64,000 nucleotides of DNA from the NCBI GenBank assembly GCA_016714445.1, contig JADJNF010000004.1, forward strand, positions 241,561 through 305,560, given 5' to 3'. The position numbers were made by a program, and so were the translations under genes. Origin of the DNA: Saprospiraceae bacterium. Its GTDB lineage: Bacteria > Bacteroidota > Bacteroidia > Chitinophagales > Saprospiraceae. The notes under the pieces were generated by a model, which searched no databases, had not been told where the DNA came from, and was given only the letters and a program-made list of their open reading frames with translations. How positions within the stretch are numbered: position 1 is the stretch's first letter; every line of letters begins with the position of its first letter. This document shows, in pieces, positions 44,818-53,380 of this stretch.

Positions 44818-45207
44818 TTAAACTCTTCTCTTCTTTGGGGGTCTGCAACCATTGTGTGGCACAGGGGTCATATCTTTGATTTTCACAACCTTTATACCAG
44901 ATGAATCTATTGCTCTGATTGCAGATTCTCGACCAGCTCCAGGACCTTTAACAAATACCTCCACATTTCTTAATCCGGCTTCATAAGCAGTTGATGAAGC
45001 ACTATTGGCTGCCATCTGTGCAGCATATGGTGTATTCTTTTTACTTCCTCTGAAGCCTGACTTTCCAGCAGATCCCCAGGAAATGACCTGACCAGATCTG
45101 TTGCACAATGATATGATAATATTATTGAACGAAGCGTGTATAAAAGCTAAACCATCTGATTCAACCTTAACAACGCGCTTTTTACTGACTTTTTTACCTT
45201 TGGCCAT
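44818..45207 (-). CDS. rpsK: 30S ribosomal protein S11
   Basis: 129 residues with the expected core (N-N-I-I-I-S-L-C-N-R-S-G; A-A-N-S-A-S-S-T-A-Y) and the C-terminal N-G-C-R-P-P-K-K-R-R-V. Sits on the 30S platform near the mRNA exit site and helps form the Shine-Dalgarno region. 18 bp after rpsM. Confidence 0.97.
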   Translation of the reverse strand: MAKGKKVSKKRVVKVESDGLAFIHASFNNIIISLCNRSGQVISWGSAGKSGFRGSKKNTPYAAQMAANSASSTAYEAGLRNVEVFVKGPGAGRESAIRAIDSSGIKVVKIKDMTPVPHNGCRPPKKRRV

Positions 45208-45225
45208 AATATTAATTATTAAGTA

Positions 45226-45603
45226 TTATTTAGTAGCTTTCTTTTTGTTAGCTACAGTCTTCTTTTTGCCTTTACGCGTTCTGGCGTTTGTCTTAGTACT
45301 CTGGCCACGAACAGGAAGACCTTTTCTGTGTCTTAGCCCTCTGTAACAAGCGATGTCCATCAAACGTTTTATGCTCAACTGAACTTCACTTCTCAATTCA
45401 CCCTCTACTCTATACTCATCCTGAATATATTTAGATATGAATTTTATGTTATCATCAGACCAATCCTGAATCTTGGTATCCTCGGAAACACCTGCAGCTG
45501 CTAAAATATTTTTAGCAAGTGTCGGTCCTATCCCGTAGATATAAGTCAACCCAATGACTCCCCTTTTATTTCTTGGTAAATCTACACCAGCAATACGTGC
45601 CAT
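45226..45603 (-). CDS. rpsM: 30S ribosomal protein S13
   Basis: 125 residues with R-I-A-G-V-D-L-P and the helix-two-turn-helix T-Y-I-Y-G-I-G-P; the C-terminal tail is Lys-rich (KGKKKTVANKKKATK) and reaches the P-site tRNA. It contacts 23S rRNA and L5 in the B1 bridges. Between rpmJ and rpsK. Confidence 0.97.
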   Translation of the reverse strand: MARIAGVDLPRNKRGVIGLTYIYGIGPTLAKNILAAAGVSEDTKIQDWSDDNIKFISKYIQDEYRVEGELRSEVQLSIKRLMDIACYRGLRHRKGLPVRGQSTKTNARTRKGKKKTVANKKKATK

Positions 45604-45615
45604 AATTTTAAATTA

Positions 45616-45732
45616 TTATCCTTGTCTTTGTTTAAACTTAGGATTCTTTTTATTTATAATATAAAGCTTTCCTTTTCTTCTTACAATCTTGCAATCTACT
45701 GATCGCTTTTTTATAGATGCCTGTACTTTCAT
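45616..45732 (-). CDS. rpmJ: 50S ribosomal protein L36, zinc-free form
   Basis: 38 residues, short for automatic calling. The start is ATG 45730-45732 and the stop TAA 45616-45618. It begins M-K-V-Q-A-S-I-K-K-R-S and ends K-F-K-Q-R-Q-G. Of the four zinc ligands of the C+ form, only one Cys (residue 14) remains; position 11 is Ser, position 27 is not Cys and the His is Phe, so it is the C- type. 13 bp after rpsM. Confidence 0.93.
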   Translation of the reverse strand: MKVQASIKKRSVDCKIVRRKGKLYIINKKNPKFKQRQG

Positions 45733-45752
45733 TGTATAAAGACTTTAATCTT

Positions 45753-45971
45753 TTATTTATAACGGTAATTAATTCTCCCTCTTGACAAATCATACGGCGA
45801 CATCTCAACTGCTACTTTATCACCCGGAAGTATCCTGATATAATGCATCCGCATTTTACCTGAAATCGTAGCTGTAATAAGATGGCCACTCTCCAATCTT
45901 ACTCTAAACATTGCATTTGAGAGTGCTTCTTCTATGATTCCATCTAATTTTATAAGGTCTTGTTTTGCCAT
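45753..45971 (-). CDS. infA: Translation initiation factor IF-1
   Basis: 72 residues from ATG 45971, the exact family length; the longer frame from 46001 would overlap map. The OB-fold motif F-R-V-R-L-E-S-G-H and the end I-N-Y-R-Y-K match IF-1. Binds the A site of the 30S subunit during initiation. Its upstream region holds a TTTGCG stretch like the ribosomal promoters. Confidence 0.96.
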   Translation of the reverse strand: MAKQDLIKLDGIIEEALSNAMFRVRLESGHLITATISGKMRMHYIRILPGDKVAVEMSPYDLSRGRINYRYK

Positions 45972-45987
45972 TTTTTGAATTGGAGCG

Positions 45988-45995
45988 CAAATATC
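45988..45995 (-). promoter_or_regulatory. Possible -7 box for infA inside the end of map
   Basis: On the minus strand this reads GATATTTG, one mismatch from TAnnTTTG, followed by CGCTCC as in the ribosomal promoters. It ends 17 bp before the ATG at 45971. Weak evidence. Confidence 0.25.
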
Positions 45996-46804
45996 TAACA
46001 ATTTATCGAAATATCTATGATTTCTTCATTTTTTTTCACTGAATCATCAATGAAACTGTGATTTGACAGTATATCTGCACCATCTTTCCTTACCGCAACG
46101 CTGTGTTCAAAGTGAGCCGAAGGTTTTCCATCTCTTGTAAGAATGGTCCATCCATCATTTAATTGTTTAACAGCTTTTCCACCCATGTTTACCATTGGTT
46201 CAATAGCGATTACAATACCTTCTTTAAGCAGAGTACCTTTACCCTTCATCCCAAAATTCGGAACTTCTGGATCTTCATGTAAACTTCTCCCTACACCATG
46301 ACCTACTAACTCTCTTACTATACCATATCCGTGAACTTTTTCACAATAATTCTGTATGGCATAACTTATATCACCTATACGATTTCCTACAACTACAGCT
46401 TCTATTCCTTTATATAGCGATTCTCTTGTGACCCTTAAAAGATTTTCAACCCCAAGGCCAACATTTTTAAACGCAAAAGAGAATGCAGCATCACCATAGA
46501 ACCCATTCAAGATAACCCCACAATCTACTGAAACTACATCTTTATCAGTAAAAAACTTATCAGATGGAATGCCGTGAACCACAGCATCGTTTAATGACAT
46601 ACACAAACTAGCCGGGAATCCTCTATAACCCTTAAAACCAGGAATACCACCATGGTCTCTAATAAACTCCTCAGCCGCTTTATCAATACTCTTTCCCGAT
46701 TTACCTACTTTAAGGTTTTCGGCAACATAAGCCAATGTTCTACTAACAAGCAAATTACTTTCACGCATTAACTCTATCTCCTCATTAGTCTTATAATATA
46801 TCAT
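45995..46804 (-). CDS. map: Type I methionine aminopeptidase
   Basis: 269 residues. The dinuclear metal ligands are all present: Asp in S-V-D-C-G-V and in Y-G-D-A-A-F, His in G-H-G-V-G-R-S-L-H, Glu in A-I-E-P-M-V and in F-E-H-S-V. Removes N-terminal methionine from nascent proteins. Placed between secY and infA, the usual site in the spc operon. Its last codon overlaps the possible infA -7 box by 1 bp. Confidence 0.97.
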   Translation of the reverse strand: MIYYKTNEEIELMRESNLLVSRTLAYVAENLKVGKSGKSIDKAAEEFIRDHGGIPGFKGYRGFPASLCMSLNDAVVHGIPSDKFFTDKDVVSVDCGVILNGFYGDAAFSFAFKNVGLGVENLLRVTRESLYKGIEAVVVGNRIGDISYAIQNYCEKVHGYGIVRELVGHGVGRSLHEDPEVPNFGMKGKGTLLKEGIVIAIEPMVNMGGKAVKQLNDGWTILTRDGKPSAHFEHSVAVRKDGADILSNHSFIDDSVKKNEEIIDISINC

Positions 46805-46812
46805 AGACTAAA

Positions 46813-48183
46813 TTACATTCCTGCTCCTATAGTTATACCCTGATTTCCTCTACCCTGAATTCTACCTGACTTAACTAAGCCATCATATTTTCGCATCAAT
46901 AAATAACTTTCTATTTGCTGAAGCGTATCCAATACTACACCAACCAATATAAGTAATGATGTTCCTCCAAAGAAATAAGCAAAAGCTGTATTTACTCCTG
47001 CAAATGCAGCAATTGCAGGAAGTATCGCTACCATACCAATAAATATGGCTCCTGGTAAAGTTATTCTGGTTGTTAATGCATCAATATAATCCTGAGTATC
47101 CTGACCCGGCTTAATCCCAGGTATGAATGAATTCATTCTCTTTAGATACTCAGCGTATTGCTGAGGATTAACTATTAAAGCTGTGTATACATAAGTGAAA
47201 ATTACAATCAATATAAAAAACACAGCATTATATGCCAGTGACATTGGGTCATTTAAGGCAAGCAATAAATCACTTTGTGTGCCAGAACTACTTGTTGCCC
47301 ACTGTGCAGCAGTCAGAGGTAAAAACATGATTGCCTGAGCAAAAATAATCGGCATAACACCGGCGGCACTTAACTTTAAATTTATAAAATCATTTGCTGA
47401 ACCACCAGCTACATCACCTGCAGCTCTACCCACCATTCTTTTGGCTGCCTGAATAGGAATTTTCCGTACGCCCTGCACAACAAGAATGGTAGCTATGATT
47501 ACAAAGAACCACACAATAAACTCTAGAATAAGAGGTATCCATCTGTTATTTGATATCTGTCCAAGAATCTCAGCAACAATTGCCTGAGGTAATCTAGCAA
47601 TGATACCTACCATGATCAACAATGAAATACCATTACCAATACCTCTGTCTGTTATTTTCTCTCCAAGCCACATTGCAAAAATAGTACCAGTGGCAATTAT
47701 TATCATATTACTAAACCAAAAAATACCAGGATTAATACTTGTATCGACAGCTCCAGGCGTTGTCTTCAACATCAATAAGTAACCACTTCCCTGAACAAGT
47801 GTAATCAGAAGAGTTAAAAATCTAGTGATTTGATTGATCCTTTTCCTTCCGGATTCCCCCTCCTTTTGTTGTAAACGCTGAAAGTAAGGTACTGCAAAAC
47901 CCAATAATTGTACAATGATGGAAGCAGTAATGTATGGCATAATACCTAAAGCAAATATCGATCCCTGATTAAAAGCACCTCCAGTAAAGGTATTGATCAA
48001 TTGCAAAAGGTCATTGGCCTTTCGTCCTGAAGACGCAGCTTCAAGCGCAATAGCATTTACTCCAGGCAATACTATGTAGGATCCTAACCTGAAAACAGCT
48101 AAAATAACTAAAGTAAATAATATCTTATCTTTCAGTTCTTTTATACTCCAGATATTCCTTAATGTTTCTATAAACTTATTCAT
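46813..48183 (-). CDS. secY: Preprotein translocase subunit SecY
   Basis: 456 residues with ten predicted membrane helices, opening with L-R-N-I-W-S-I-K-E-L-K and with the plug and lateral-gate regions recognisable (G-I-M-P-Y-I-T-A-S-I; F-I-P-G-I-K-P-G). The central pore of SecYEG at the inner membrane for Sec export. 8 bp from map and 11 bp from rplO. Confidence 0.97.
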   Translation of the reverse strand: MNKFIETLRNIWSIKELKDKILFTLVILAVFRLGSYIVLPGVNAIALEAASSGRKANDLLQLINTFTGGAFNQGSIFALGIMPYITASIIVQLLGFAVPYFQRLQQKEGESGRKRINQITRFLTLLITLVQGSGYLLMLKTTPGAVDTSINPGIFWFSNMIIIATGTIFAMWLGEKITDRGIGNGISLLIMVGIIARLPQAIVAEILGQISNNRWIPLILEFIVWFFVIIATILVVQGVRKIPIQAAKRMVGRAAGDVAGGSANDFINLKLSAAGVMPIIFAQAIMFLPLTAAQWATSSSGTQSDLLLALNDPMSLAYNAVFFILIVIFTYVYTALIVNPQQYAEYLKRMNSFIPGIKPGQDTQDYIDALTTRITLPGAIFIGMVAILPAIAAFAGVNTAFAYFFGGTSLLILVGVVLDTLQQIESYLLMRKYDGLVKSGRIQGRGNQGITIGAGM

Positions 48184-48194
48184 GTATTTACTAA

Positions 48195-48641
48195 TTAAGC
48201 ATTTATAGTACCTCCTGCAGCCTCAATTTTACTCTTTGCAGTAGCTGAATATGCATCAACATTTACATTCAGCTTTACAGTTAATTCTCCGTTACCTAAA
48301 ACTTTGACCTTATGCCCTTTATTTATAATTCCTTCGTTATAAAGAGCAATTTTATTTATCTCAGTAATACCATAATTTTCGAAAATCTCCTGTAGACGTG
48401 AAACATTCATCGCTACATAAGTAACATTATTGATATTTTTGAAACCCCTTTTAGGCAACCTCATTTGAATAGGCATCTGCCCACCTTCAAAAGCCCTTTT
48501 ACTACTGTAACCACTTCTGGCTTTAGCACCTTTATGTCCTTTGGAAGCTGTACCACCCGATCCTGATCCTTCACCACGACCCAATCTACCTTTTTCCTTC
48601 TTAACTGATCCTGATGCAGGAGTTAAATTATGCAATTTCAT
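48195..48641 (-). CDS. rplO: 50S ribosomal protein L15
   Basis: 148 residues. The glycine-rich N-terminus (R-L-G-R-G-E-G-S-G-S-G) and the core F-E-G-G-Q-M-P-I-Q-M-R-L-P-K-R-G-F match L15, which binds 23S rRNA late in 50S assembly. Between rpmD and secY. Confidence 0.97.
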   Translation of the reverse strand: MKLHNLTPASGSVKKEKGRLGRGEGSGSGGTASKGHKGAKARSGYSSKRAFEGGQMPIQMRLPKRGFKNINNVTYVAMNVSRLQEIFENYGITEINKIALYNEGIINKGHKVKVLGNGELTVKLNVNVDAYSATAKSKIEAAGGTINA

Positions 48642-48684
48642 TTTTGATAATTTACAGTATTACTTAATTTATTGGGAAAACCCA

Positions 48685-48864
48685 TTAACATTCTTCAACA
48701 ACTATAAGATGCTGTACCTTTGCTACCATACCCATAATCTGTGGAGTAGCCACTTTGATCACAGGATTATGAAGCTTCTTGATACCTAAAGCATCTATTG
48801 TAGCCTTTTGACGCTTACTTCTGTCAATTGAACTCTTTATCTGCGTTATTTTTATATTTCCCAT
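48685..48864 (-). CDS. rpmD: 50S ribosomal protein L30
   Basis: 59 residues, from ATG 48862-48864 to TAA 48685-48687. It begins M-G-N-I-K-I-T-Q-I-K-S-S-I, then S-K-R-Q-K-A-T-I-D-A-L-G, and shows the closing V-Q-H-L-I-V-V. It fits L30 in length, in its G-I-K-K-L turn and in position between rpsE and rplO. Confidence 0.93.
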   Translation of the reverse strand: MGNIKITQIKSSIDRSKRQKATIDALGIKKLHNPVIKVATPQIMGMVAKVQHLIVVEEC

Positions 48865-48881
48865 TTTATGGCAATTTTATT

Positions 48882-49393
48882 TTAACCTTCGTAAACTTTA
48901 CTTAAATCCACACCTCTGTTCTTTGCAATCTCTTTTGCACTTCTCATTTTTGAAAGTGCATCAATTGTGGCTTTTACCACATTATGAGGATTTGAAGAAC
49001 CCTGAGACTTTGCCAATACATTATGTACACCAGCCATTTCCAATACAGCTCTCATCGCACCACCAGCAATAACTCCTGTTCCATCAGCAGCAGGCTTAAT
49101 TAACACCTTACCGGCACCATATTTACCTTTCTGCTCGTGTGTACAGTACCCTTATGTAATGATACACGAACCATATTTTTCTTAGCGTCCTGAACAGCCT
49201 TTTGAATTGACTCTGAGACGTCCAATGCCTTACCTAATCCATGACCAACAGATCCATTCCCATCACCTACAACAACTAAGGCAGAAAAACTAAAAGTTCG
49301 ACCTCCTTTTGTTACTTTGGCAACTCTGGAAAGGTTTACTAACTTTTCCTTTATTTCTGATTCGCCCTGACTAACTTTAACTGGTGTTGACAT
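48882..49393 (-). CDS. rpsE: 30S ribosomal protein S5, interrupted by a single-base frameshift
   Basis: Two frames. 49393 down to about 49141 encodes the N-terminal part to L-H-K-G-T-V; from there the protein continues in another frame as K-Y-G-A-G-K-V-L-I-K-P-A-A-D-G-T-G-V-I-A-G-G through the C-terminus. On the minus strand GTACACACGAG, read as GTACCACACGAG with one more C, joins them as V-P-H-E, the sequence S5 has at this place. S5 is essential for decoding accuracy and 30S assembly, so a genuine loss is unlikely and a sequencing or assembly error near 49141 is the best reading. Confidence 0.93.
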
Positions 49394-49405
49394 ATAAATT
49401 TATTT

Positions 49406-49750
49406 TTAGAATATTAATCCGCCTTCTCTGGCTCCATCAGCCAAAGATTTTACTCTTCCGTGATATAAATAACCACCTCTATCAAAAACTACAGTGTTGA
49501 TTCCCACTGATTTAGCTTTAGATGCCAGTAACTTCCCTACTTCTGCAGCAACCGTTACCTTATTACCATCAATCTTCAACCCTTTAGATGATGAACTGGC
49601 CAATGTAACCCCATTAACATCATCAATAAGTTGACAATAGATCTCTTTATTACTTCTAAATACAGATAATCTTGGCTTCTGGTTTGTGCCACTGACTTTC
49701 TTACGAATTCTGTATTTAACTCTAGTCCTATTATATAATTTACTATCCAT
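49406..49750 (-). CDS. rplR: 50S ribosomal protein L18
   Basis: 114 residues. Basic N-terminus (R-T-R-V-K-Y-R-I-R-K-K) and the closing F-D-R-G-G-Y-L-Y-H-G-R-V-K-S-L-A-D-G-A-R-E-G-G match L18, which carries 5S rRNA into the 50S subunit with L5 and L25. Between rplF and rpsE. Confidence 0.97.
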   Translation of the reverse strand: MDSKLYNRTRVKYRIRKKVSGTNQKPRLSVFRSNKEIYCQLIDDVNGVTLASSSSKGLKIDGNKVTVAAEVGKLLASKAKSVGINTVVFDRGGYLYHGRVKSLADGAREGGLIF

Positions 49751-49778
49751 CTTAAACAGCTTTGGATTTTATCTTTGA

Positions 49779-50336
49779 TTATTTTTTACCTGAAGTCTTT
49801 CCTGCCTTTCTTCTAATTATTTCACCGGCAAATTTAATACCTTTTCCTTTGTATGGCTCAGGCTTTCTATATGTTCTTATCTTTGCACAAACCTGACCAA
49901 GCAGTTGCTTGTCTGCACACTCCATAATTATAGTAGGACTTTCCCCTTTTTCCATTTTTGTAACCAACTGAACTTCATCAGGAATCATAAAATAAATAGG
50001 GTGAGAGTATCCTATCAACAACTCAAGCATATTACCAGTATTTGTTACCCTGTAACCCACACCAATTAACTCCATTTGCTTTTTAAACCCACTGGATACA
50101 CCAGTTACCATATTATTTATAAGCGATCTGGAAAGACCGTGTGCTTCTCTGTGTCTTTTCTGTTCAGTAGGTCGTTCTACAGTTAATACTCCATCTTCAA
50201 TTTTTATATTAAGCTCTGGATTAATCTGCTCAGTAAGTGTACCTCTTGAACCTTTAACCGTCACAAAATTACCTTTAGAAACATCTACCGAAACACCTGC
50301 AGGAATATTTATCAAAGATTTACCAATTCTTGACAT
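49779..50336 (-). CDS. rplF: 50S ribosomal protein L6
   Basis: 185 residues. Two L6 domains with S-R-I-G-K-S-L-I-N-I-P-A-G-V at the start and R-K-P-E-P-Y-K-G-K-G-I-K-F near the end. Binds near the sarcin-ricin loop and the factor-binding site. Between rpsH and rplR, 19 bp after rpsH. Confidence 0.97.
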   Translation of the reverse strand: MSRIGKSLINIPAGVSVDVSKGNFVTVKGSRGTLTEQINPELNIKIEDGVLTVERPTEQKRHREAHGLSRSLINNMVTGVSSGFKKQMELIGVGYRVTNTGNMLELLIGYSHPIYFMIPDEVQLVTKMEKGESPTIIMECADKQLLGQVCAKIRTYRKPEPYKGKGIKFAGEIIRRKAGKTSGKK

Positions 50337-50355
50337 AACTTAAACGTTTATAATA

Positions 50356-50760
50356 TTAATAAATATAACAGATCAATTCACCACCAATATTTTCTCTTCT
50401 GGCTTGCTTGTCAGTCATCAAACCCCTAGAAGTTGATACTATGGCAATTCCTAAACCATTGATAATTTTTGGTAATTCCTGTGCTCCCGAATATTGCCTA
50501 AGACCAGAAGTTGAGATTCTTCCCAATTCTCTGATGACTGGCTTTTTTGTTACCGGATCATACTTCAATGCAATGCTAATCACACCTTGCTTCCCAGCTT
50601 CATCATCAAATTTGTACTTAAGAATATATCCATACTCGTAAAGTATTTCAGTGATGGACTTCTTCATGTTTGATGAAGGAATTTCCACTACTTTATGACC
50701 TGCCATCTGAGCATTTCTAATTCTGGTCAAGTAATCTGCAATAGGATCTGTTACTATCAT
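50356..50760 (-). CDS. rpsH: 30S ribosomal protein S8
   Basis: 134 residues from ATG 50760, giving the family start T-D-P-I-A-D-Y-L-T-R-I-R-N-A; the longer frame from 50778 adds six residues that S8 proteins lack. The end S-T-S-R-G-L-M-T-D matches. Binds the central domain of 16S rRNA and, in E. coli, represses the spc operon. Confidence 0.97.
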   Translation of the reverse strand: MIVTDPIADYLTRIRNAQMAGHKVVEIPSSNMKKSITEILYEYGYILKYKFDDEAGKQGVISIALKYDPVTKKPVIRELGRISTSGLRQYSGAQELPKIINGLGIAIVSTSRGLMTDKQARRENIGGELICYIY

Positions 50761-50788
50761 TTTACAACTAATATTCAATTAAAAATTA

Positions 50789-51058
50789 TTACCAACTGGC
50801 TTTTGTTATACCCGGGATTAGCCCTTCGTTTGCCATTTTCCTGAAGGTTACTCTGTTAATTCCAAACCTTCTCATATAACCTTTAGGTCTCCCTGTAAGT
50901 TTACATCTGTTATGAAGTCTTACTCTGGATGAATTCTTTGGCAACTTATCAAGTGCCTCGTAATCACCGGCTTCTTTAAGCTTCTTTCTAAGATCAGCAT
51001 ACTTAGCTACCAATCTTTCTCTCTTTGCTTCTCTTGCAATAACTGATTTTCTTGCCAT
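50789..51058 (-). CDS. rpsN: 30S ribosomal protein S14, zinc-free form
   Basis: 89 residues, as in the long C- form; the short zinc form has about 61. No C-x-x-C pairs are present; only one Cys (R-C-K-L-T-G). The end G-L-I-P-G-I-T-K-A-S-W is diagnostic. Located between rplE and rpsH. Confidence 0.97.
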   Translation of the reverse strand: MARKSVIAREAKRERLVAKYADLRKKLKEAGDYEALDKLPKNSSRVRLHNRCKLTGRPKGYMRRFGINRVTFRKMANEGLIPGITKASW

Positions 51059-51063
51059 TGGAA

Positions 51064-51621
51064 TTAATTCTTTTGATTTTTAAATGGTAAACCAAGCTCT
51101 TTCAACAAAGCAATGGCTTCAGCATCTGTTTTTGCAGTGGTAACGAAAGTAATATCCATTCCCGAAATTTTACTTACTTTATCAATATCAATTTCAGGAA
51201 ATATAATCTGCTCTTTAATTCCCAAAGAATAATTACCTCTTCCATCAAAACTCTTATCATTTATACCCTTGAAGTCTCTTACTCTAGGTAAAGCCACGGT
51301 AACCAACCTATCCAGAAATTCATACATTTGGCGGTCACGAAGAGTTACTCTAGCACCAATCGGCATAAATTCTCTAAGCTTAAAATTTGATATAGACTTA
51401 GAAGCTATTGTAGCTACTGCTTTCTGACCTGTGATGGTGGTCATCTCATTTACAGCATTATCCACCTGTTTTTTGTCTTGCGTAGCAGAACCAACTCCTT
51501 GGTTAACACATATTTTCAGCAACCTTGGTACTTGCATCACTGTTTTATAACCAAACTGCTCATGGAGCTTGGCGACTATCTCTTCGCGATATTTTGTCTT
51601 TAGTCTAGGTATATAACTCAT
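51064..51621 (-). CDS. rplE: 50S ribosomal protein L5
   Basis: 185 residues. The sequence V-P-R-L-L-K-I-C-V-N-Q-G-V-G and the RNA-binding motif G-N-Y-S-L-G-I-K-E-Q-I-I-F-P-E match L5, which binds 5S rRNA and bridges to S13. Its ATG overlaps the rplX stop by one base (TAATG), so the two are coupled. Confidence 0.97.
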   Translation of the reverse strand: MSYIPRLKTKYREEIVAKLHEQFGYKTVMQVPRLLKICVNQGVGSATQDKKQVDNAVNEMTTITGQKAVATIASKSISNFKLREFMPIGARVTLRDRQMYEFLDRLVTVALPRVRDFKGINDKSFDGRGNYSLGIKEQIIFPEIDIDKVSKISGMDITFVTTAKTDAEAIALLKELGLPFKNQKN

Positions 51622-51956
51622 TACTTGATAATTTCTCCTGATTTTTTTGAATATCTTACTAATTTACCTTCAACAAGTTTTCTACCAATTCTGGTAGGTT
51701 TTCCAGTTTTAGGATCGACTATCATAAGATTAGATATATGCAAGGGCGCTTCAATATCATTTATACCACCCGGATTATCCTGAGTAGCCTTTGTGTGCTT
51801 CTTTACCAGGTTTAACCCCTCTACAATTGCTCTGTTTTCTTTTGGAAACACCTGTTTTACCTCTCCAGTTTCACCTTTATTAGAACCGGCAATGACTATA
51901 ACTTTATCACCTTTTTTTATACTTAGTTTAGGTGCAAATCGTTTTGAAGTAGACAT
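51621..51956 (-). CDS. rplX: 50S ribosomal protein L24
   Basis: 111 residues with a KOW motif (I-K-K-G-D-K-V-I-V-I-A-G-S-N-K-G) near residues 12-28 and V-E-G-L-N-L-V-K-K-H after it. One of the two assembly initiators of the 50S subunit. Between rplN and rplE. Confidence 0.96.
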   Translation of the reverse strand: MSTSKRFAPKLSIKKGDKVIVIAGSNKGETGEVKQVFPKENRAIVEGLNLVKKHTKATQDNPGGINDIEAPLHISNLMIVDPKTGKPTRIGRKLVEGKLVRYSKKSGEIIK

Positions 51957-51974
51957 GATAATAAAAATTTTAAA

Positions 51975-52340
51975 TTAAAGCACTTCTGGTGCCAATGATA
52001 CAATACGCATATAGTCACGATCCCTTAGCTCTCTTGCAACAGGTCCAAAAATACGACTACCTCTTGGTTCATCCGCTGCATTCAATAACACCACTGCGTT
52101 GTCATCAAAACGAATATAAGAACCATCTTTCCTTCTCACTTCTTTTGAAGTTCTGACAATTACAGCTTTTGTTACTGTCCCCTTCTTGATTCCTGTTGGT
52201 GTTGCAGATTTTACTGCCACTACAATCTTGTCTCCTACAGAAGCATACCTTCTTCTGGTACCACCAAGTACTCTTATACAAAGCACTTCTTTTGCACCAC
52301 TGTTATCGGCAACTTTTAATCTGGATTCTTGTTGGATCAT
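51975..52340 (-). CDS. rplN: 50S ribosomal protein L14
   Basis: 121 residues. Opens with I-Q-Q-E-S-R-L-K-V-A-D-N-S-G-A-K-E and has G-P-V-A-R-E-L-R and S-L-A-P-E-V-L at the end, as L14 does. Forms bridge B5/B8 with 16S rRNA. Between rpsQ and rplX. Confidence 0.97.
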   Translation of the reverse strand: MIQQESRLKVADNSGAKEVLCIRVLGGTRRRYASVGDKIVVAVKSATPTGIKKGTVTKAVIVRTSKEVRRKDGSYIRFDDNAVVLLNAADEPRGSRIFGPVARELRDRDYMRIVSLAPEVL

Positions 52341-52358
52341 GACTAACTATTTTATAAA

Positions 52359-52616
52359 TTATTTCGCTTTTTCTAATATCTCCACTAATCTCCAGCTCTT
52401 ATTCTTACTTAAGGGTCTGGTTTCAGTTATTTTTACTGTATCCCCTTCTTTACAGTCATTCTTTTCGTCATGTACAAAGAACTTCTTAGACTTCTTAACG
52501 AATTTACCATAAATTGGGTGCTTCAGCTTTCTTTCGATTAAAACTGTAATAGTCTTGTCCATTTTAGCACTGGAGACTACCCCTATTCTTACTTTGTTTA
52601 ACAAATTGTCAGTCAT
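52359..52616 (-). CDS. rpsQ: 30S ribosomal protein S17
   Basis: 85 residues. The OB-fold motif G-V-V-S-S-A-K-M-D-K-T-I-T-V and E-G-D-T-V-K-I-T-E-T-R-P match S17, which binds helices 7 and 11 of 16S rRNA. Between rpmC and rplN. Confidence 0.97.
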   Translation of the reverse strand: MTDNLLNKVRIGVVSSAKMDKTITVLIERKLKHPIYGKFVKKSKKFFVHDEKNDCKEGDTVKITETRPLSKNKSWRLVEILEKAK

Positions 52617-52637
52617 TGGACTTAAATTTTATAATGA

Positions 52638-52892
52638 TTACTTTCTTCTTAATCTCATTTTCGACCTACCAGCCAACTCAGCAGGGGTCATCCCTTTGAT
52701 TTCTCTAGCTCTCAGTTCAGTCAACAACCTTGAAATGTCTTTCTTAACATTATTCAATTCCAAAGGATTTTGCAGACCTTTAGAACCATGATCAAACTTC
52801 ATTCTGTTCAGATCTGACTGCATTTGACTCAACTCACTCTGAATTGCATCAACCGACATTTCCTGGAGTTCTAAAAATTTCTTTGTTGCCAT
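52638..52892 (-). CDS. rpmC: 50S ribosomal protein L29 with long C-terminus
   Basis: 84 residues, longer than the usual ~63-70. The helical hairpin is clear (L-Q-S-D-L-N-R-M-K-F-D, then I-S-R-L-L-T-E-L-R-A-R-E). The extra C-terminal ~18 residues end in Arg/Lys. Sits near the exit tunnel and binds the trigger factor. Confidence 0.93.
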   Translation of the reverse strand: MATKKFLELQEMSVDAIQSELSQMQSDLNRMKFDHGSKGLQNPLELNNVKKDISRLLTELRAREIKGMTPAELAGRSKMRLRRK

Positions 52893-52907
52893 TTCAACTA
52901 TCTTTTA

Positions 52908-53327
52908 TTATTCGCTATAATCCGTTCTAACCACTGTTTTGGTCATTACCGGCAATTTTTGTGCCGCCAGTCTCAACGCTTCAACAGCGATTTCAGAAGG
53001 AACACCATCAATTTCAAACATTATTTTTCCAGGCTTAACTACAGCAACCCAATGGTCAAGAGGCCCTTTACCTTTACCCATACGCACTTCCTGAGGTTTT
53101 TTCGTAATTGGCTTGTCCGGAAATATCCGTATCCAAACTTTTCCCTCCCTTTTCATGTACCTGGTCATAGCAATCCTTGCAGACTCTAACTGTCTGTTGG
53201 TGATCCTACCTATTTCCAAAGACTTAAGTGCAAACGAACCGAATGAAATAGTACCACCTTTGATAGCAATACCTTTGGTTTTCATTTTATGCTGCTTCCT
53301 GTACTTCGTTCTTTTTGGCTGTAACAT
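52908..53327 (-). CDS. rplP: 50S ribosomal protein L16
   Basis: 139 residues. Opens with L-Q-P-K-R-T-K-Y-R-K-Q-H-K and has R-M-G-K-G-K-G-P-L-D-H-W-V-A near the end, the 23S contact region of L16, which supports the peptidyl-transferase centre. The 74-bp gap to rpsC, with a -7 box in it, is unlike the rest of the cluster. Confidence 0.97.
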   Translation of the reverse strand: MLQPKRTKYRKQHKMKTKGIAIKGGTISFGSFALKSLEIGRITNRQLESARIAMTRYMKREGKVWIRIFPDKPITKKPQEVRMGKGKGPLDHWVAVVKPGKIMFEIDGVPSEIAVEALRLAAQKLPVMTKTVVRTDYSE

Positions 53328-53372
53328 ATCTTGTTGTCATTTAACAAATTACCCTTTTTCCCAAAAGTGGCG

Positions 53373-53380
53373 CAAAGGTA
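53373..53380 (-). promoter_or_regulatory. Possible internal promoter between rpsC and rplP
   Basis: On the minus strand this reads TACCTTTG, an exact TAnnTTTG match followed by CGCC, just as in the rpsL and rpsJ regions. It lies 46 bp before the rplP ATG. No -33 TTG is seen. Confidence 0.45.
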
